Assembly (NCBI GenBank): GCA_007844125.1 | Contig: CM017555.1 | Coordinates: 28,209,658 to 28,273,657, forward strand | DNA from: Sinonovacula constricta | Lineage: Eukaryota; Mollusca; Bivalvia; Cardiida; Solecurtidae | Direction of reading: 5' to 3' | DNA length: 64,000 bases | Shown here: positions 18,889 through 31,240 of the stretch, piece after piece | How positions within the stretch are numbered: position 1 is the first letter of the stretch | How the letters are laid out: each line of letters opens with the position of its first letter | Made by a program: the position numbers and the translations under genes | Notes under the pieces: generated by a model | Told to the model about the DNA's origin: nothing | The model's database searches: none | The model's input: the letters and a program-made list of their open reading frames with translations, nothing else

Positions 18889-19114
18889 AGCCGGCATTTT
18901 TGCCGATACTGTGCAGCGACATTTCTATCATTATAGCTCAGAGGCACTTATGAGGTACCCAGGGACTGAACCCGGCCGGTCCATTATACCGAAACCGACG
19001 AGTTAGGCGCTATGCTGTCCCCTTAGCCCCGAGGGTTAGGAGGCAAGCCACTACTTTGAACCCACGACCTCCTGATTCGCAAGCCGACCCTCTACCACCT
19101 GAGCTATTGTGGCC
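18889..19114 (-). mobile_element. tRNA-derived SINE, family B, copy 1
   Basis: Read on the minus strand from 19114: an A-box-like TAGCTCAGGTGGTAGAGG, then a B-box-like GTGGGTTCAAAG, then a body containing GGACCGGCCGGGTTCAG, ending in a small hairpin-like ATCGGCAAAAATGCCGGC. The body and terminal hairpin recur at 31.1 kb without the tRNA head. The sequence differs from family A, so this is a separate SINE family. Confidence 0.8.
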
Positions 19115-21623
19115 TGTCCGAGCTATTTAAGTGATTAAGGTATATATAGACAATGACCTTAAAATATATATATTTAAATCTAAACTTACTTAAAACAAAT
19201 CCACTCACAGTCTAGCAAAACAATTTCGAGGATAATTAATTCTAATTGTTCTCTGCTGCATCAGCATTAACACCGAACACACTTCGGGGGTAGTATTGCG
19301 GTTTTACAAGATGTGTGTTCATGGAAATGTACTACACTTGAGAATAATAACCCTAAGGTATTTACTGTCAACCAACTGCCGTCTGAAGAGACAAGGCTAA
19401 TAAAACTGTACTCATACACATGTATTGACAATAAAGGCACATACTAGTCGCAAAAACACATGTCAAACTTAAATGTGATATAAAATCGTTGTTAGAGTTG
19501 TAATTGTAAGTTGTAAGTTACAGATTTTGTTTTAAAGGTTCGCTTGCTTATTGCAAATGCATCTAGTAATCATGGAATGGCAGAAACGATGAACAATAAA
19601 ACTGGCATAATGACAAAACTTTATTGGTTCAGTCACTTGTCGCAAAGGAACACTGCTGTAAGCATATGTAACCGTTAGCCTTGATGATCTTACATTGATT
19701 TTTTGGGCAACGATGGTATTTTATAACTTAGAGGGAATAGACAATATCATGTATACAGTGGCAATTTAGGCACGACTTGGCAATTCGTTGAGGCATAGCT
19801 ATTTCGGATATTAACACAAACGTTTGATCACGTAATATTGAGAAAAATGTACAAATGTAATGTATATGTTATAAACATTGCAATTTGGCTTAATGCATTA
19901 TGCAATATTTCAAATCAATACTTTCGTCAGGTCGTTCGGATTAAGGGGTTGTAAGCAATATTTCCTATGAACAGTTGTGGGACTTGAAGCGATCTGGGAC
20001 TATGAATGATTTCCAGCTGCTGTGCTACATATTTCATTGTTCTTATTGGTTTGTGGTGTCATAGTTACATGCATGCAATAATACATAGTATATGCGTGTT
20101 TCTATGGAATATGTTACACACTATCTGGATACACAATGAAGACACACTTTTAACTGTGTTGTCAAGTGTTGTCAAGTAGACACCCTCTCCAAATATATTT
20201 GAATTTATCTTGGCGAAATGATGAACCAAACAAACAAATACACAGTACACATGCGATCAAACACATACATATCTATAACAAAGACTAGATAACATGTTTT
20301 TAATCCTGACACCGAGGTAAATATCTTATTACTGGTTTAGTTTAATATATTCATCAAGACAATTTATTTTTATTTTTCTCACAGTCAAAAGTAATATGAT
20401 ATTGATTATTGTTATTTAGGCACACAAATAATCGCAATACAAATCCGAGTAGATAAACCTTGACCACTGGCCTCCGTATCAAACATGATAATATAAACGT
20501 ACGCCCGAATGGAACAAATAAGTATTCGTCAAATAGCATATTTTAACACTTTGCCATAAATTAATTTGATATAATTAAATAAAACTAGTTTGATATGGGT
20601 ACATTGCGTTATGCATATGCAAGAATGAGGATTTGTCGTATATAAGCTGTCTGTTGAAGTTAAATTGTTAATAGTTTCAGAAATATACAAGTAAGCATAC
20701 ATGTAATAAGAGTCATATTTTTTATCATATTTTGATTAATTTCTAGGTTTGTGATAAAGCTTCTAAATATTGAACAGCATACCTACTGGCTCTGTAAAAG
20801 TCAACATTAGGATACAAACAAGACAATTATAACATTACAACGAAGCTGCACAATAACTGATTCACTAATGGTATTTTATATCATTTACAAGACCCAGACA
20901 ATTACTGGAAACCTTATCCGTACGTGAGTGAGACAAAAGGATTTCTTACGCTAATACGAATAATAATACGAATAAGGTTTCATGTGGACTAGGTAAACAC
21001 ATTAAGATGGTAGATACCAATACAATGCATGTTCAACAGCTACCAAGCACCTATAATCGTAAACGTTGTATGACATGCGAAAGCAATTTGTTTTGTATAA
21101 GTTAAACTTTAAAATCATATTTTACGGAATTCTTTAAAACTGAACATGCAAATTACAGCGAAAATTTAAAGCAATGTTTATTACAACAAGAAAGGAATCG
21201 TAAGAGATTTGATGTACATTTATTACCTTGTTTTAATTGCTTTTATCTACAAATATTTAAACGAGAAATTAATATCAAAAAGGTATTTCGGAAAAAAAAA
21301 CAATACTGAGTATTTAAATTATTTGAATTATTTGAACATTTTGGACGTAATCATAAACGCCCCGAAATCAAAGGGGATAGAGCAGACCGCCATATTAAAG
21401 GCATATTAAAGGCATATATGCACACATGACATTTTGATGACATTTAAGATGTAAATATAATTATTAAATGCCTTATCATATATGCGTTGATTGTTCGGGA
21501 CGCGACATGGGTGCAGAGATAATAGTTCTGCCATTGTTGATCTTAAAAAAGAAAGCATACTTGTCTATTAATGATGTCAGAGTGAAATCTGTTTGCACAA
21601 AAGGCGTCCTTGTTCAGAATGTA
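19115..21623. other. Non-coding stretch
   Basis: No gene, RNA or repeat I can support. Short frames only. Confidence 0.5.
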
Positions 21624-22645
21624 ATATAAGTATAGTAGCAGTATGGATACACTTATGCAGCAAGGCATAAGCCATCCTGCATTTTATGAAAATATTTTAT
21701 ACAAGTTAAAGAAAATCAAGGGTCTGAATAGCGTGTCTGACCTCTTCACAAAACTTCAGAACATTTGGTCCTGACAGTTACAACCAGGAAATTCGTCGTT
21801 GTACTGCAAATCTTGCAATTGAGCCTTCTACAATCAATAACTATTCAATTACACGATGACCAGACAGGTCATTGAGACGAGATGTAAACAGTGACTTGAA
21901 ACCATAATTGGAGAGTCACTATTAAATGTCTTGTCTATTCATCTCTACGGTCGTACCCTTTACAGGTGAGAAAACTTGAGCAGTCTCAATGCGCTTAACG
22001 TGAGATTGCACAGTAGGTATGACATCGGGATATGTTGTACCTTTCATATTAAAATATGCTAATTGCGGATATGTCATCAGCTTTTTATGATAAATAATTT
22101 AAATCTCATTACTATTAACTCTTCTAAATACTATATTTTTAGTTAGTTAGCGTTTATTTTAATTCGATTATTTCTTTCATGTTGTTATTTAAACTTTATT
22201 TATGAAAAAATTGTCATATGACGTCAATAAATTTCTCGTATGATGCGTCATCGAATTTGCTGTTTTATTTCAACTATTCTCTCGTTAGGAACCTTTATGT
22301 TTGAGAGGCTCTTATCTACTTACATAGTGTACATAATATGTTGACAGCTTATTTTATTACTACTGTCGTTATTGTGTCTATATATAAGTTCATTTTATTA
22401 GTTTTAACGCCCGATGTAGGTGCTTACTGTTAGTTTTCTCAATTTGAAGGTATATGTATATTTACACTGTTTGTTTGATAGAAACACATTCAGGAAGTGC
22501 GAGATTAGAGAGTTTCACAAACCACGTTAAGACACCACAGTCGGTTCTTTTGCCGACTGACCGTTCCAAGGCGGTAACTGCTGGTCTTCTTTTTTGCGTT
22601 TGTCTCGTCTCTGTATTGTGTCACATTTACCCTGGTAAGTTTCCT
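21624..22645 (+). mobile_element. PLE copy, C-terminal ORF remnant plus 3' tail
   Basis: The first ~250 bp align with the end of the PLE ORF at 61.54-61.8 kb: both encode a TLMQ.GISHPAFY motif followed by a Lys-rich stretch. Several stops and frameshifts are present. From about 21990 it continues into the tail: GCACAGTAGGTATGACATCGG, the roughly 20-bp ATGCAGGTGC-like block ('gatgtaggtgcttactg'), GGAAGTGCGAGATTAGAGAG, and the hairpin with CAGTCGG and GCCGACTGACCG, then GGCGGTAACTG. The RT palm is missing, so the copy is 5'-truncated. Confidence 0.85.
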
Positions 22646-24915
22646 GTAATCCTTCCGTATTTACTCATTCAGATCTCCCATAATAATTGGTTATACTGTA
22701 AATGAGTCCTTGAAATTGAAGGTGTTTGTTGGATGCTAATGGACTTGATATTAACTTGCTATTACCTACCAGTATGCCTAGCGGTTTATTACAATTGCAA
22801 CAAGTAGCTCAACAAAAGACGCTGCACAGCTGTTTTATATTTGTTTTACATTGGAATGATGGGTACATGTTCTTGTTTGTTTGTTGTACCTACTAATATA
22901 GCAGTGTATTTTGGAAACAAACTCATATTAAACTAAACTGAATATAAACTATTTCGGATAAATAAAATGACCGAGAACCGCGGATCCATTCATGTTGAAG
23001 AATTGCAGTTTTAATAAAACCGATATTTAACGAATTATAATAGTTACACCCCTTATAAAAAGAAAGTGTCTACATATCTATGACGTAAATTAGTTCAATG
23101 ACACTGGCAATCTTTGACTGCCAGTTCATTCTTTACCTTTTCTGAGTATATCTTTCAATAATAATCTTAATTATTAATACTGAAATGTGCATTGTATTTT
23201 TCGCTTCCAGGCAATACTGCTTGTATGCGTTCTTGATTAGAGGTCATAATCTTAAATCCTTGGAAGGTCTGTGATTTGTGTCACTATCTTTCAGAGACTG
23301 GAATCGTTCATTGTTGTTTTCCTTGGTTGCCTTATATATGACGGTCATTTCCGTTGTTATTTCGATTTAATAGATTTATTGCAATGGGAAGATGTCACAT
23401 AAATAATTTAGTGTTAACAATAATATATATTGTCATGTTTTTTGTTGTTGCGGTCGTCCCTCAATCCTCATATTCGTAGCTTAATGTGCTTCTGTGTTTA
23501 GAACGTGTGTCTAACATCAGCGTTAGAAAATCGTGTGTGTGGATCAGTGGTCATTTTGTTCTTTTTATCCGCATATCCTGTTTGAATCAAGTTCGGTTCT
23601 AGGAACCGTAAAGGCTGTTTATCCTAGGACTTTCTGTTATTTGGCATTTGGTCTCTCGGTTTTTAGTTATTTTGACATAAATAATGCTTTGTTGGAGCGC
23701 TGACAAGCTGAAAAATACAGGTAGCAATATATACCTCGATTCCCCTTTACTTCCCGATTACCGTTCCAGGGCTGTGTTTGTGTCCGTGTCTGTAATGTGC
23801 CAGTCTCGTCTCGGTGCATATTTCACTGTTACATTAAAACGTATGTGCCTTTGTTTAAAGTGTTCTAATTTGCATATTTGATGTAAATCTCAAAGGACTT
23901 GTTCATACTTTCCTATGCCTTTTTTATTGATAAGAAATATATAATTTCCACTTTCAACACATTCTGGTGCGTTAAAATGGTAGTTAAACATGATAAGAAG
24001 TTGTGTTCACTTTCTTAACATCAAGATTTATATAGTGAAAAGCACGGTTTATGATAATTTTAGAATGTAATATAAACAATTACAACAATCTCTTCGGCAA
24101 TATAAAACATTATCATAAACTCAGACAGAATGAACTGATGCTTCTTGCATCTCAGCGTCTATCGTCAATCCCCTACCTAATTTATAGTTTAAGGCTCGCC
24201 AATGTTAAGCACAAATGACACTGACGGACTATAATACAGTTAATAATCGCAATAAAAAATAATACCAGTCCATAATATCTGAAGGAATTGTGCGATTGCA
24301 CAAACTACGAATTTATGATTTAATGAATGGAAATTGTAAACGCAATGCGTTTTGTCTGAATAAATACAAGTTTAAAGTTGTTTGAACAAAAATGAAAACA
24401 TATTCTTATCATTGTATGTCACACAATACTACTTAGAAACGTGTGAAACAAACGTTGATTCTTTTATGGTTTACTTGACATGGCGTTATTCTGTGAGGAC
24501 TGTATTTAAATGTGCTATCAAAGAGTTGTTAGAGAGGATGTCTGAATGATATACGTGTACGAATGTATACAATGTTGTCCTCAAAACTGTGTGTCTTTTT
24601 ATCGCTAACTTGACGACACGCAAAGCGAAGCTGGCAGAATTTTCTCACATGAGTGCACAACAAGTATATCGATGTCTGTAAGACACAGGCCAAAAGAATG
24701 ACACTTCTTCAAAGTTATTGTGTTGTCCTAATTGCGAGGGATGATTGACTAACGAATTAACCGATTAACGAATATAACTGTGCACATACTGCTACCTCTA
24801 ACATATATATGACAAACATTGTGAGACAACTACAGAAAATAAAGCCTAAAATTAAAATGTTTTTTTGTAAACCCAAGATTGTTGATTTATAAGCAAAGTA
24901 ACAATTAAATATATA
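22646..24915. other. Non-coding stretch with a possible decayed PLE tail
   Basis: No gene seen. Only 23640-23870 resembles anything known in this window (listed separately). Confidence 0.5.
23640..23870 (+). mobile_element. Possible highly decayed PLE 3' tail
   Basis: TTGGAGCGCTGACAAG, CCCGATTACCGTTCCAGGGC, CAGTCTCGTCTCGGTGCAT and GTGCCTTTGTTTAAAG occur in the order expected from the PLE tail (GGAGCGCTCCACAA, CCGACTGACCGTTCCAAGGC, TGTCTCGTCTCTG, TTGCCTTTGTC). Divergence is high and I could not align every block. Confidence 0.4.
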
Positions 24916-25220
24916 CCGGACCTGGTAGTGCAATCGGTAGAGCGTCGGCTTCAGGAGGTCCTGGGTTCGATCCAAACCTACCAAAGTCGTTAAAAATGGC
25001 AGTGGTGTAGCTCCCTTGCTAAGGCTCAAGCAAATATAAGAGTAGTTCCACGACTGGTTGGCCCGGTGTCAGGATAATGTGACTGGGTGGGGTATCTTGT
25101 CCGGTGTTCACGGCATGATATACACAGTGAAGGCAGCACTATATCTGCTTCAAGTGGACACCGTCTCCAGATGACTGAATTACTGTTGGTGGGACGATAA
25201 ACCCTATAGACAAAGACACA
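24916..25220 (+). mobile_element. tRNA-derived SINE, family A, copy 2
   Basis: Full-length: head CCGGACCTGGTAGTG with A-box CAATCGGTAGAGCG and B-box GGGTTCGATCC, then the family body, then GGGACGATAAACCC and a short A-rich tail. Relative to the 60.0-kb copy it lacks about 8 bases before the B-box and about 8 bases after it, including the CCGGGCCGCG arm. The nearby minus frame (24757-25029) is just antisense reading of this element. Confidence 0.9.
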
Positions 25221-27052
25221 TTTAAATATGAAAATATAAAGAAAATAAAAATGGGTAAAACTCCAATTTGTTAATGTTTCTTTATTTAGTTGTCTTGAAG
25301 ATTGTATTTACATATTTTAAGATCGCCCACGCAATCGCATTTATAGACAGATATGGTTATATTATAATTTTGCAATATAAACAGACTTTATATCGAAAAA
25401 AATGATTCAAAGATAGGCGAAACCAGCGGTAATCGTGCATCAAAAATGTTTCGCTAACGTACTTTTAAAATTGAAGTTCAGTAACAATACACCATCAGTA
25501 AATACGACGTTGATACGCCTAATCCACGCCTGTTCAACGTTTAAGGAACGGTCGTATTGTGATGACCGATTACGTTGGCCAAAGTAGAAGACTGGAAGGA
25601 CACTAAACGCAAATAGACATAGAGAATATTGCTAAAACTATATTACGATATGTAATGACGTGTTGCTAATAATGGGATGATGTCCCATTGGTCCACGGAA
25701 ATAAAAGACAGTGTCGCGATCAAATGATAGAGCTGACATACTTGTGGAAATGATAGAGTTTCGAGTCAATACATTCCATAATGGAAAGGAAGATTTTACT
25801 CTCACGCAACTAAAGTCGTTTATGCATAGATAACAGATAAAGAGTCGATCACTAAGATCGTGTATCGCATATCCAGTTTAAATGCTTATGTTACAATATT
25901 GCTAGCAACTGTTTATTATTCATAATTGTACAATTATATACAAATGCGCAATATTATTGGTGGCTATGTTGATGGAGCAATATGTAACAAACACACACAG
26001 GAAGGACGACATTTCGAATATTAGTGTTAAACGCTACTTTAAACAGATTTGGTATACGGTAAAGATAGGAAAATGATGAGGTCCAAGAAAAAGTATTTTG
26101 ACAATTATAGCTCACATTGTTTTCAGATGTGCTCTAGGAAAAAATGGGGTTGTAGTTATACTAGTGGTTTATGAAATTATGTCATTGTGATAAGAATTTA
26201 TATTAAATATTAGCTAACAATGTATCTTGAGTATACAATAATCCCCAATACCAGTTAAATTACAATTTGACGTGATATATTCAGACACAGCTAAAATTGC
26301 AATGGATACGTATAAGTTTGTCTTCAAAGGATGGCTGTCAGAGTCATTTCGTGTGCCCAAAATATATAATGGATTAATTAAAAGTAATATGCATGTAAAA
26401 TTATTAGTTATACTGTCATTAGAACAAATCCGTAATATTGTCAGAGCCTATTGCTTTCTTAAAACGTGTTGTCACGTTATGACAGATTAAACGCACCTCC
26501 ATTAATGGCGACATATCTGTTATTAAGAAATAAAAAGACACAAATAGGCAAAAGTACATTACATCTAATGAATAGACTTATTAATAACATTGTTTTTGGC
26601 ATTTCTTCACAAAGTTAGAAAACGAGGTAATGTTTGTGTGCATTATATAATTCTAAATGCGTGAAATTGTCAAATTATACTGTAAAATAATAAAACCAAC
26701 ATATTTAAAGTGACAAGCCATTATTTGTATGACAAATAACAAAATACAAAATACAATCTACTTAAAGTACAAACATATTATATTACATCACATCCATTCG
26801 TTACGTAAGGTTTTGTTTTTGAGTTGTTATACAATGCACTGTCAGTGCTGTTCATATAGTCAAATCAACTAATTTGTGGCTTTGGTAAAACTGTCCAGGC
26901 ATTCGAGCTTATAATTAGAGATATAAACAGCAAAGCGACATACACAAGTTGGTGGCAGCTTCTAACAACAGAATAAATCAGTCTTCCCCTAGAAAATGTA
27001 TGTGACTTTAATGTGTGTTATCTGGTAACATTGCATCAAACTATTTTAGACA
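25221..27052. other. Non-coding stretch
   Basis: Nothing supportable. The 72-codon plus frame at 26272-26490 has no recognised domain. Confidence 0.5.
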
Positions 27053-27262
27053 GAACCTAGTAAAGCAATCGATATTGCTGCGGATACAGGTACAGGATGC
27101 CCCAGGTTCGATCTCAGGCAGCGACATACCAAAGATGTTATTAATGGAAGTGGTATAGCTCCTTTGCTAATGCTTAAGCAAAGGTTTTGATAGATTCATG
27201 ACTGGTTGGTCCGGTGACAGGATAAACGATACACCCAATAAACAACCAAACTAACAGACATC
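27053..27262 (+). mobile_element. tRNA-derived SINE, family A, copy 3 (internally deleted)
   Basis: The head is strongly diverged (CAATCGATATTGCTGC in place of the A-box region) but keeps CAGGTTCGATC and the GACATACCAAAGATGTTA segment. The body runs to GGTTGGTCCGGTGACAGGAT and then jumps to ACGATACACCCAATAAACAA. About 120 bp of the central body present in copies 2 and 4 is missing. Confidence 0.8.
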
Positions 27263-28904
27263 TTGATGACCAATAAAATATATTAATGCCATTTCTGGCA
27301 TGAATGGGCTTTAAATCGTCACCACATACCGATGATCCTTATTTAAGATATTTAAAAATCCCATGCAGAACAAGTTATAGTCAAGAAAAGTTTCCAAGAT
27401 GTAATAAATAAAGAGGCCTACTGCCGACATGAAAACACAAACTGCTTCAGATTTCCTTTTGTTTATTTTCTATTTTCTTTCGTCTTGTTCTTAAGTAGAC
27501 TACAAGCTCTTCTCGCCTGCATGTGTGTTCTTGCGTCCGTTCATCCATCTATGTTATTTGTTTGAAATGCAATTCCCACTCCAATTTAATTAATTCGTCT
27601 TGGAATTTCATCTGCAACAACATCGCTTTTGATTTTCACAAATTGTATTTACAAATTTAACCAATTTCCTCGTTGTTTTGGGTTGCCTATGTTTGCTCTA
27701 GTAAAGTATTCATTGTCAATGAAAGTAAATAGAGTAATGGCGTAATGTTACAAATATCTTATAGTACTTTACCTTTACATCTGTTGTATAATATATCAAG
27801 TTAATTTCGTTTAGTTCGTGTTACTATCGTATGTGCTACGTATTATGCTTATAAGTTAGTATGTATATTGTACTTTTCATTTGATTTAAAACAGGCCCAA
27901 TTAATGATCATTTGTTTTCTTTTTCGTTAGTCCTCTGTTTTACAACTTTCTGGTATTGATTTAGTTTCGTTTAACATAACTGTGTTTTTATTATTTGTGT
28001 GGAATAAATAACTAATTTTAAAGTGTTTGTATTTCCAGTAAAACTTTATCATTGTATTATGCACACTGTTTTGTGTGCAGTATTTTTCAATATCTACATT
28101 CCATATTGTTAACGTATTCTTATTCACCACTACGGTTCGATGTATTCTCCAAAGAAAACGCAAAGTGTAACGATACCAAAATATATTTTTGATTAAATTT
28201 GCTCAAGGTTTTATATTCCGTCTGTATTTGCATCGACCTAACTGGAAAACATTTACTTAATATATATTGGAACGAATTATTTTTGTTGGTTACGATGGTA
28301 TGAACAATGAAATGTAAATTGAACGCAAAACAAATCAGTTGCTGCACAAATACTATTACTGTCACAGTAACTGACATCTTTGTCTCGGCTTTATGTACTT
28401 TGGCGGCAATCAATATACGTGTATTGGTCTACTGGGATTGGTGGTCCTATAAGTGCTGATTATGCAGGTTCTGATTGAATTTGTCTGTGGCGAGATTAAC
28501 TTTTCATTAGTAACAACACACGCTTGTCTAGAGACCTTCCTTTTCAAGCGATCCAATATCTGATTACTATGATTACTATCTTCCTAAAGTATAACTGCTG
28601 TGTCGACATATGTTTCACTTTTCTAAAAGTCATTTGGAAAATGAGTTTCCATTGTCAGTGTTACATCTATCAAGGCTGTTGTAGAATCTTAAATCTTTTC
28701 AATGAGACAGGGTAAATAATTGTATGAATATTAAGACTGCAGATTGAATTTCACCCGGCGGGCTTACTGCTACAAAAAGGATGTCGTGGTCATGCGGCAG
28801 ACGTATAATTCTTACGAACCAAAATAAAACAATCACAACAATTTATTAAATACACAACCTCAGGGCGATCGCAAGACGACCTACGGTCAATGTACAATGA
28901 TTAG
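27263..28904. other. Non-coding stretch
   Basis: No gene supported. Antisense frames near 27.93-28.41 kb are unrecognised. Confidence 0.5.
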
Positions 28905-29081
28905 ATGCGCACTCTGGCATTGCTACCATATATAATTTCTTCGGCTTCTGGAAAGTTGAAAGAAAGGCTATCGCTAAATATTATTTCACCAAAATATCGT
29001 CAATCGCCTTACGAAGACTGGTACGCTAGTACCAGGAGGCACCTATTGATTGTCTCAGGTTGCGGCAAGCATCACCCGTAG
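28905..29081 (+). other. Small unassigned open frame (~58 codons)
   Basis: An ATG at 28905 opens a frame through to a TAG near 29079. It starts MRTLALLPYIISSASG (mildly hydrophobic) and continues with a basic/aromatic part containing SPYEDWYASTRRHLL and a single Cys near the end. The local base composition is less AT-biased than its surroundings, which drew my attention. I do not recognise the protein; it may equally be a fragment of an unrecognised repeat. Confidence 0.2.
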
Positions 29082-29291
29082 CACAAGCAAGAACGCACAC
29101 AATTGTTAACGTTCTTATATTTAAGTTGAGCTGTGTACCTACGCATGTTGCATGTCATATTGTTATACTTGTTGAAATACTCGTGTTATATTGGCAAAAT
29201 TGTCATTTATTCTTAAGTTAACTTTTAGGCATTTATTTTATATACATTATTGAGAAAGGCATTGAAGGAAATAATAATTTATTTATTTATA

Positions 29292-29424
29292 ACCAGGTTA
29301 GTGTTGACATACATAAATGTTATCATGCTAGGCCCGAAAATAAGAAAGCACTCGGCAGACCCTAATGCTTTCTGATGTGTTAGCCACGCATAATAACATT
29401 TATCTATAGGAACACTAACCTGGT
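29292..29424. mobile_element. Foldback MITE-like inverted repeat
   Basis: ACCAGGTTAGTGTT at the left end pairs exactly with AACACTAACCTGGT at the right end. Further in, ATAAATGTTAT pairs with ATAACATTTAT and GAAAGCA with TGCTTTC, so the 133-bp unit folds almost end to end. There is no coding capacity. A clean target-site duplication is not obvious; the flanks are AT-rich. Confidence 0.75.
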
Positions 29425-31099
29425 ATTCTCTATATATCTAAGACAAATATTTGAGATCAAGTTATATTGTCATCTGGGTAATAGGCTACGACCGCCATAA
29501 ATATTTTTAGCATGGAACTATGTGGATTGTCATTGTGCTTATTTAAATATTTTGTATGTACAGCATTTAGAGCGTGTGCCTTTTCGAGAAGCGTTCTTTA
29601 TATGGGCAGTGTATAGAAACGTCTTTACTTTGAATATTGTATGTGTTTATGATAAAATTCCCGAAAATAGTGGTAAAATATAGTTACATTTGTTTGATAA
29701 AAGCAAACTGTCGCACACCACCAGTGTTAAAGGTCCTCGGACACTGTTAAAACTATCTTGTTTTACTTCCTTAATAAGTTAATTGGTATAATCTGATATA
29801 TTTCCCTTCAATTTCGTGGTTAAAACATCAGTTAGTTGTGTATAGTTTGCGATTGATATCAATTAATTACCCTTATCTCACTCTCAGTGAGGCTCCTGAT
29901 AGTTAACGCAGGGATACCGGATATGACGTATGATCATCCCTTCATTAACGGTTCGCTCTATTTTTTGATTTTCTATTAAATCGGCCAGTACAGAACTTAC
30001 ATATTTGTTTCCTTGTAATCATTCATTATATTCTAGCTAAAGTAATGGACAGTGATCGATACACTAAATATATCTGTTCTTCAGCCATATTTATTTGGGT
30101 CATTGACCTAAGATTTCGAGAGCAGGCAAGCGATACAAGCTCATGGGTGTGCGTCTAACTCAGAACATGTTTTGTTATAGTTTAAATTGATACGTTTGCG
30201 GGCACTCTATTTTTAATGATGTTGCTGTGCATTTAAATAGCATGAAGGTTTAGTTATCATATGTGCATCTGATCTGATACTCAGTATGTCCATCGGACAA
30301 TAGCAATACTTTATTACCATTGATTTAATTTCTTAAGCACCAACAAGCTTCCAATTGTGTCCTCAATGTTTTTGTGCAGGTCTCTGTTCGTTCAAGCGTT
30401 GTAATGTCAACTGTAGAAAAGAGTGTATGCTTTTGAGTTGTATGACCAACTTGTTGAGACATATTTTGGAACATATATTTTACAACATATGGGTTTTATT
30501 AGAAACTTAACATGACCTGACGTGTTCTTCCTCCGTTTTGAAGCCAGAGGTAGACCTTTTTCCCCTGAAAAGGCTACAGCGGTTCTTCACTCGATAGTCA
30601 ATACTCATATAAATTAATAATATCTTTCGTAACAAAATTGGCCGTCAGTCCAGGCTGTCACTATTTTGTGTAATTTTTGTATGCCACGTTTCTATCTAAG
30701 TTTACAGCAGAAAAATATGTAACCTTATTATTAATAAATAATGTACAAATGTCCTTGTCTAATCCCTCGGCATATTGCAAATAAACTATTGGCACCCTGC
30801 CATGGGCAGTGGTTCTATAACCTAAATTTGTTGTTACGACAGATCATCGCCAGGTGTCCACAATCGGACAATGCAATCTGATAATGTACATTTCAGGTAC
30901 TATATATCCTCAAACCTGTGATATTAACCAATGTAACATTCACACAATTAATGTGTGTTATACTGAGTTCTTGTTGACATGAAAAAAAATCTAGAGATTT
31001 GAAGAAATACCAAGGCCACAATACCCTTGAAGTGGGGATATTGTGCATAAAAAAACTTGTAAAACTTTACCTTTAAATGCCTTTATAGGGTTTGCGATT
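29425..31099. other. Non-coding stretch
   Basis: No open frame longer than about 60 codons and no repeat recognised. Confidence 0.55.
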
Positions 31100-31240
31100 T
31101 GCCGGCATTTTTGCCATTACTGTGCAGCGATATCATTATATCACAATGACTGAACCCGGCCGGTCCATTATACTGATACCGACGAGTCAGGCGTAATGTT
31201 GTCCCTTTAGCCCAGAGCGTTAGAAGCCCAGAGCTGTATC
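31100..31240 (-). mobile_element. SINE family B, copy 2 (head-less)
   Basis: Shares the terminal GCCGGCATTTTTGCC hairpin, CTGTGCAGCGA, TGAACCCGGCCGGTCCATTA and CGACGAGT blocks with 18889-19040, in the same orientation. The tRNA-like head is absent or unrecognisable, and an internal segment near the GACTGAACC block is shortened. Confidence 0.75.
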
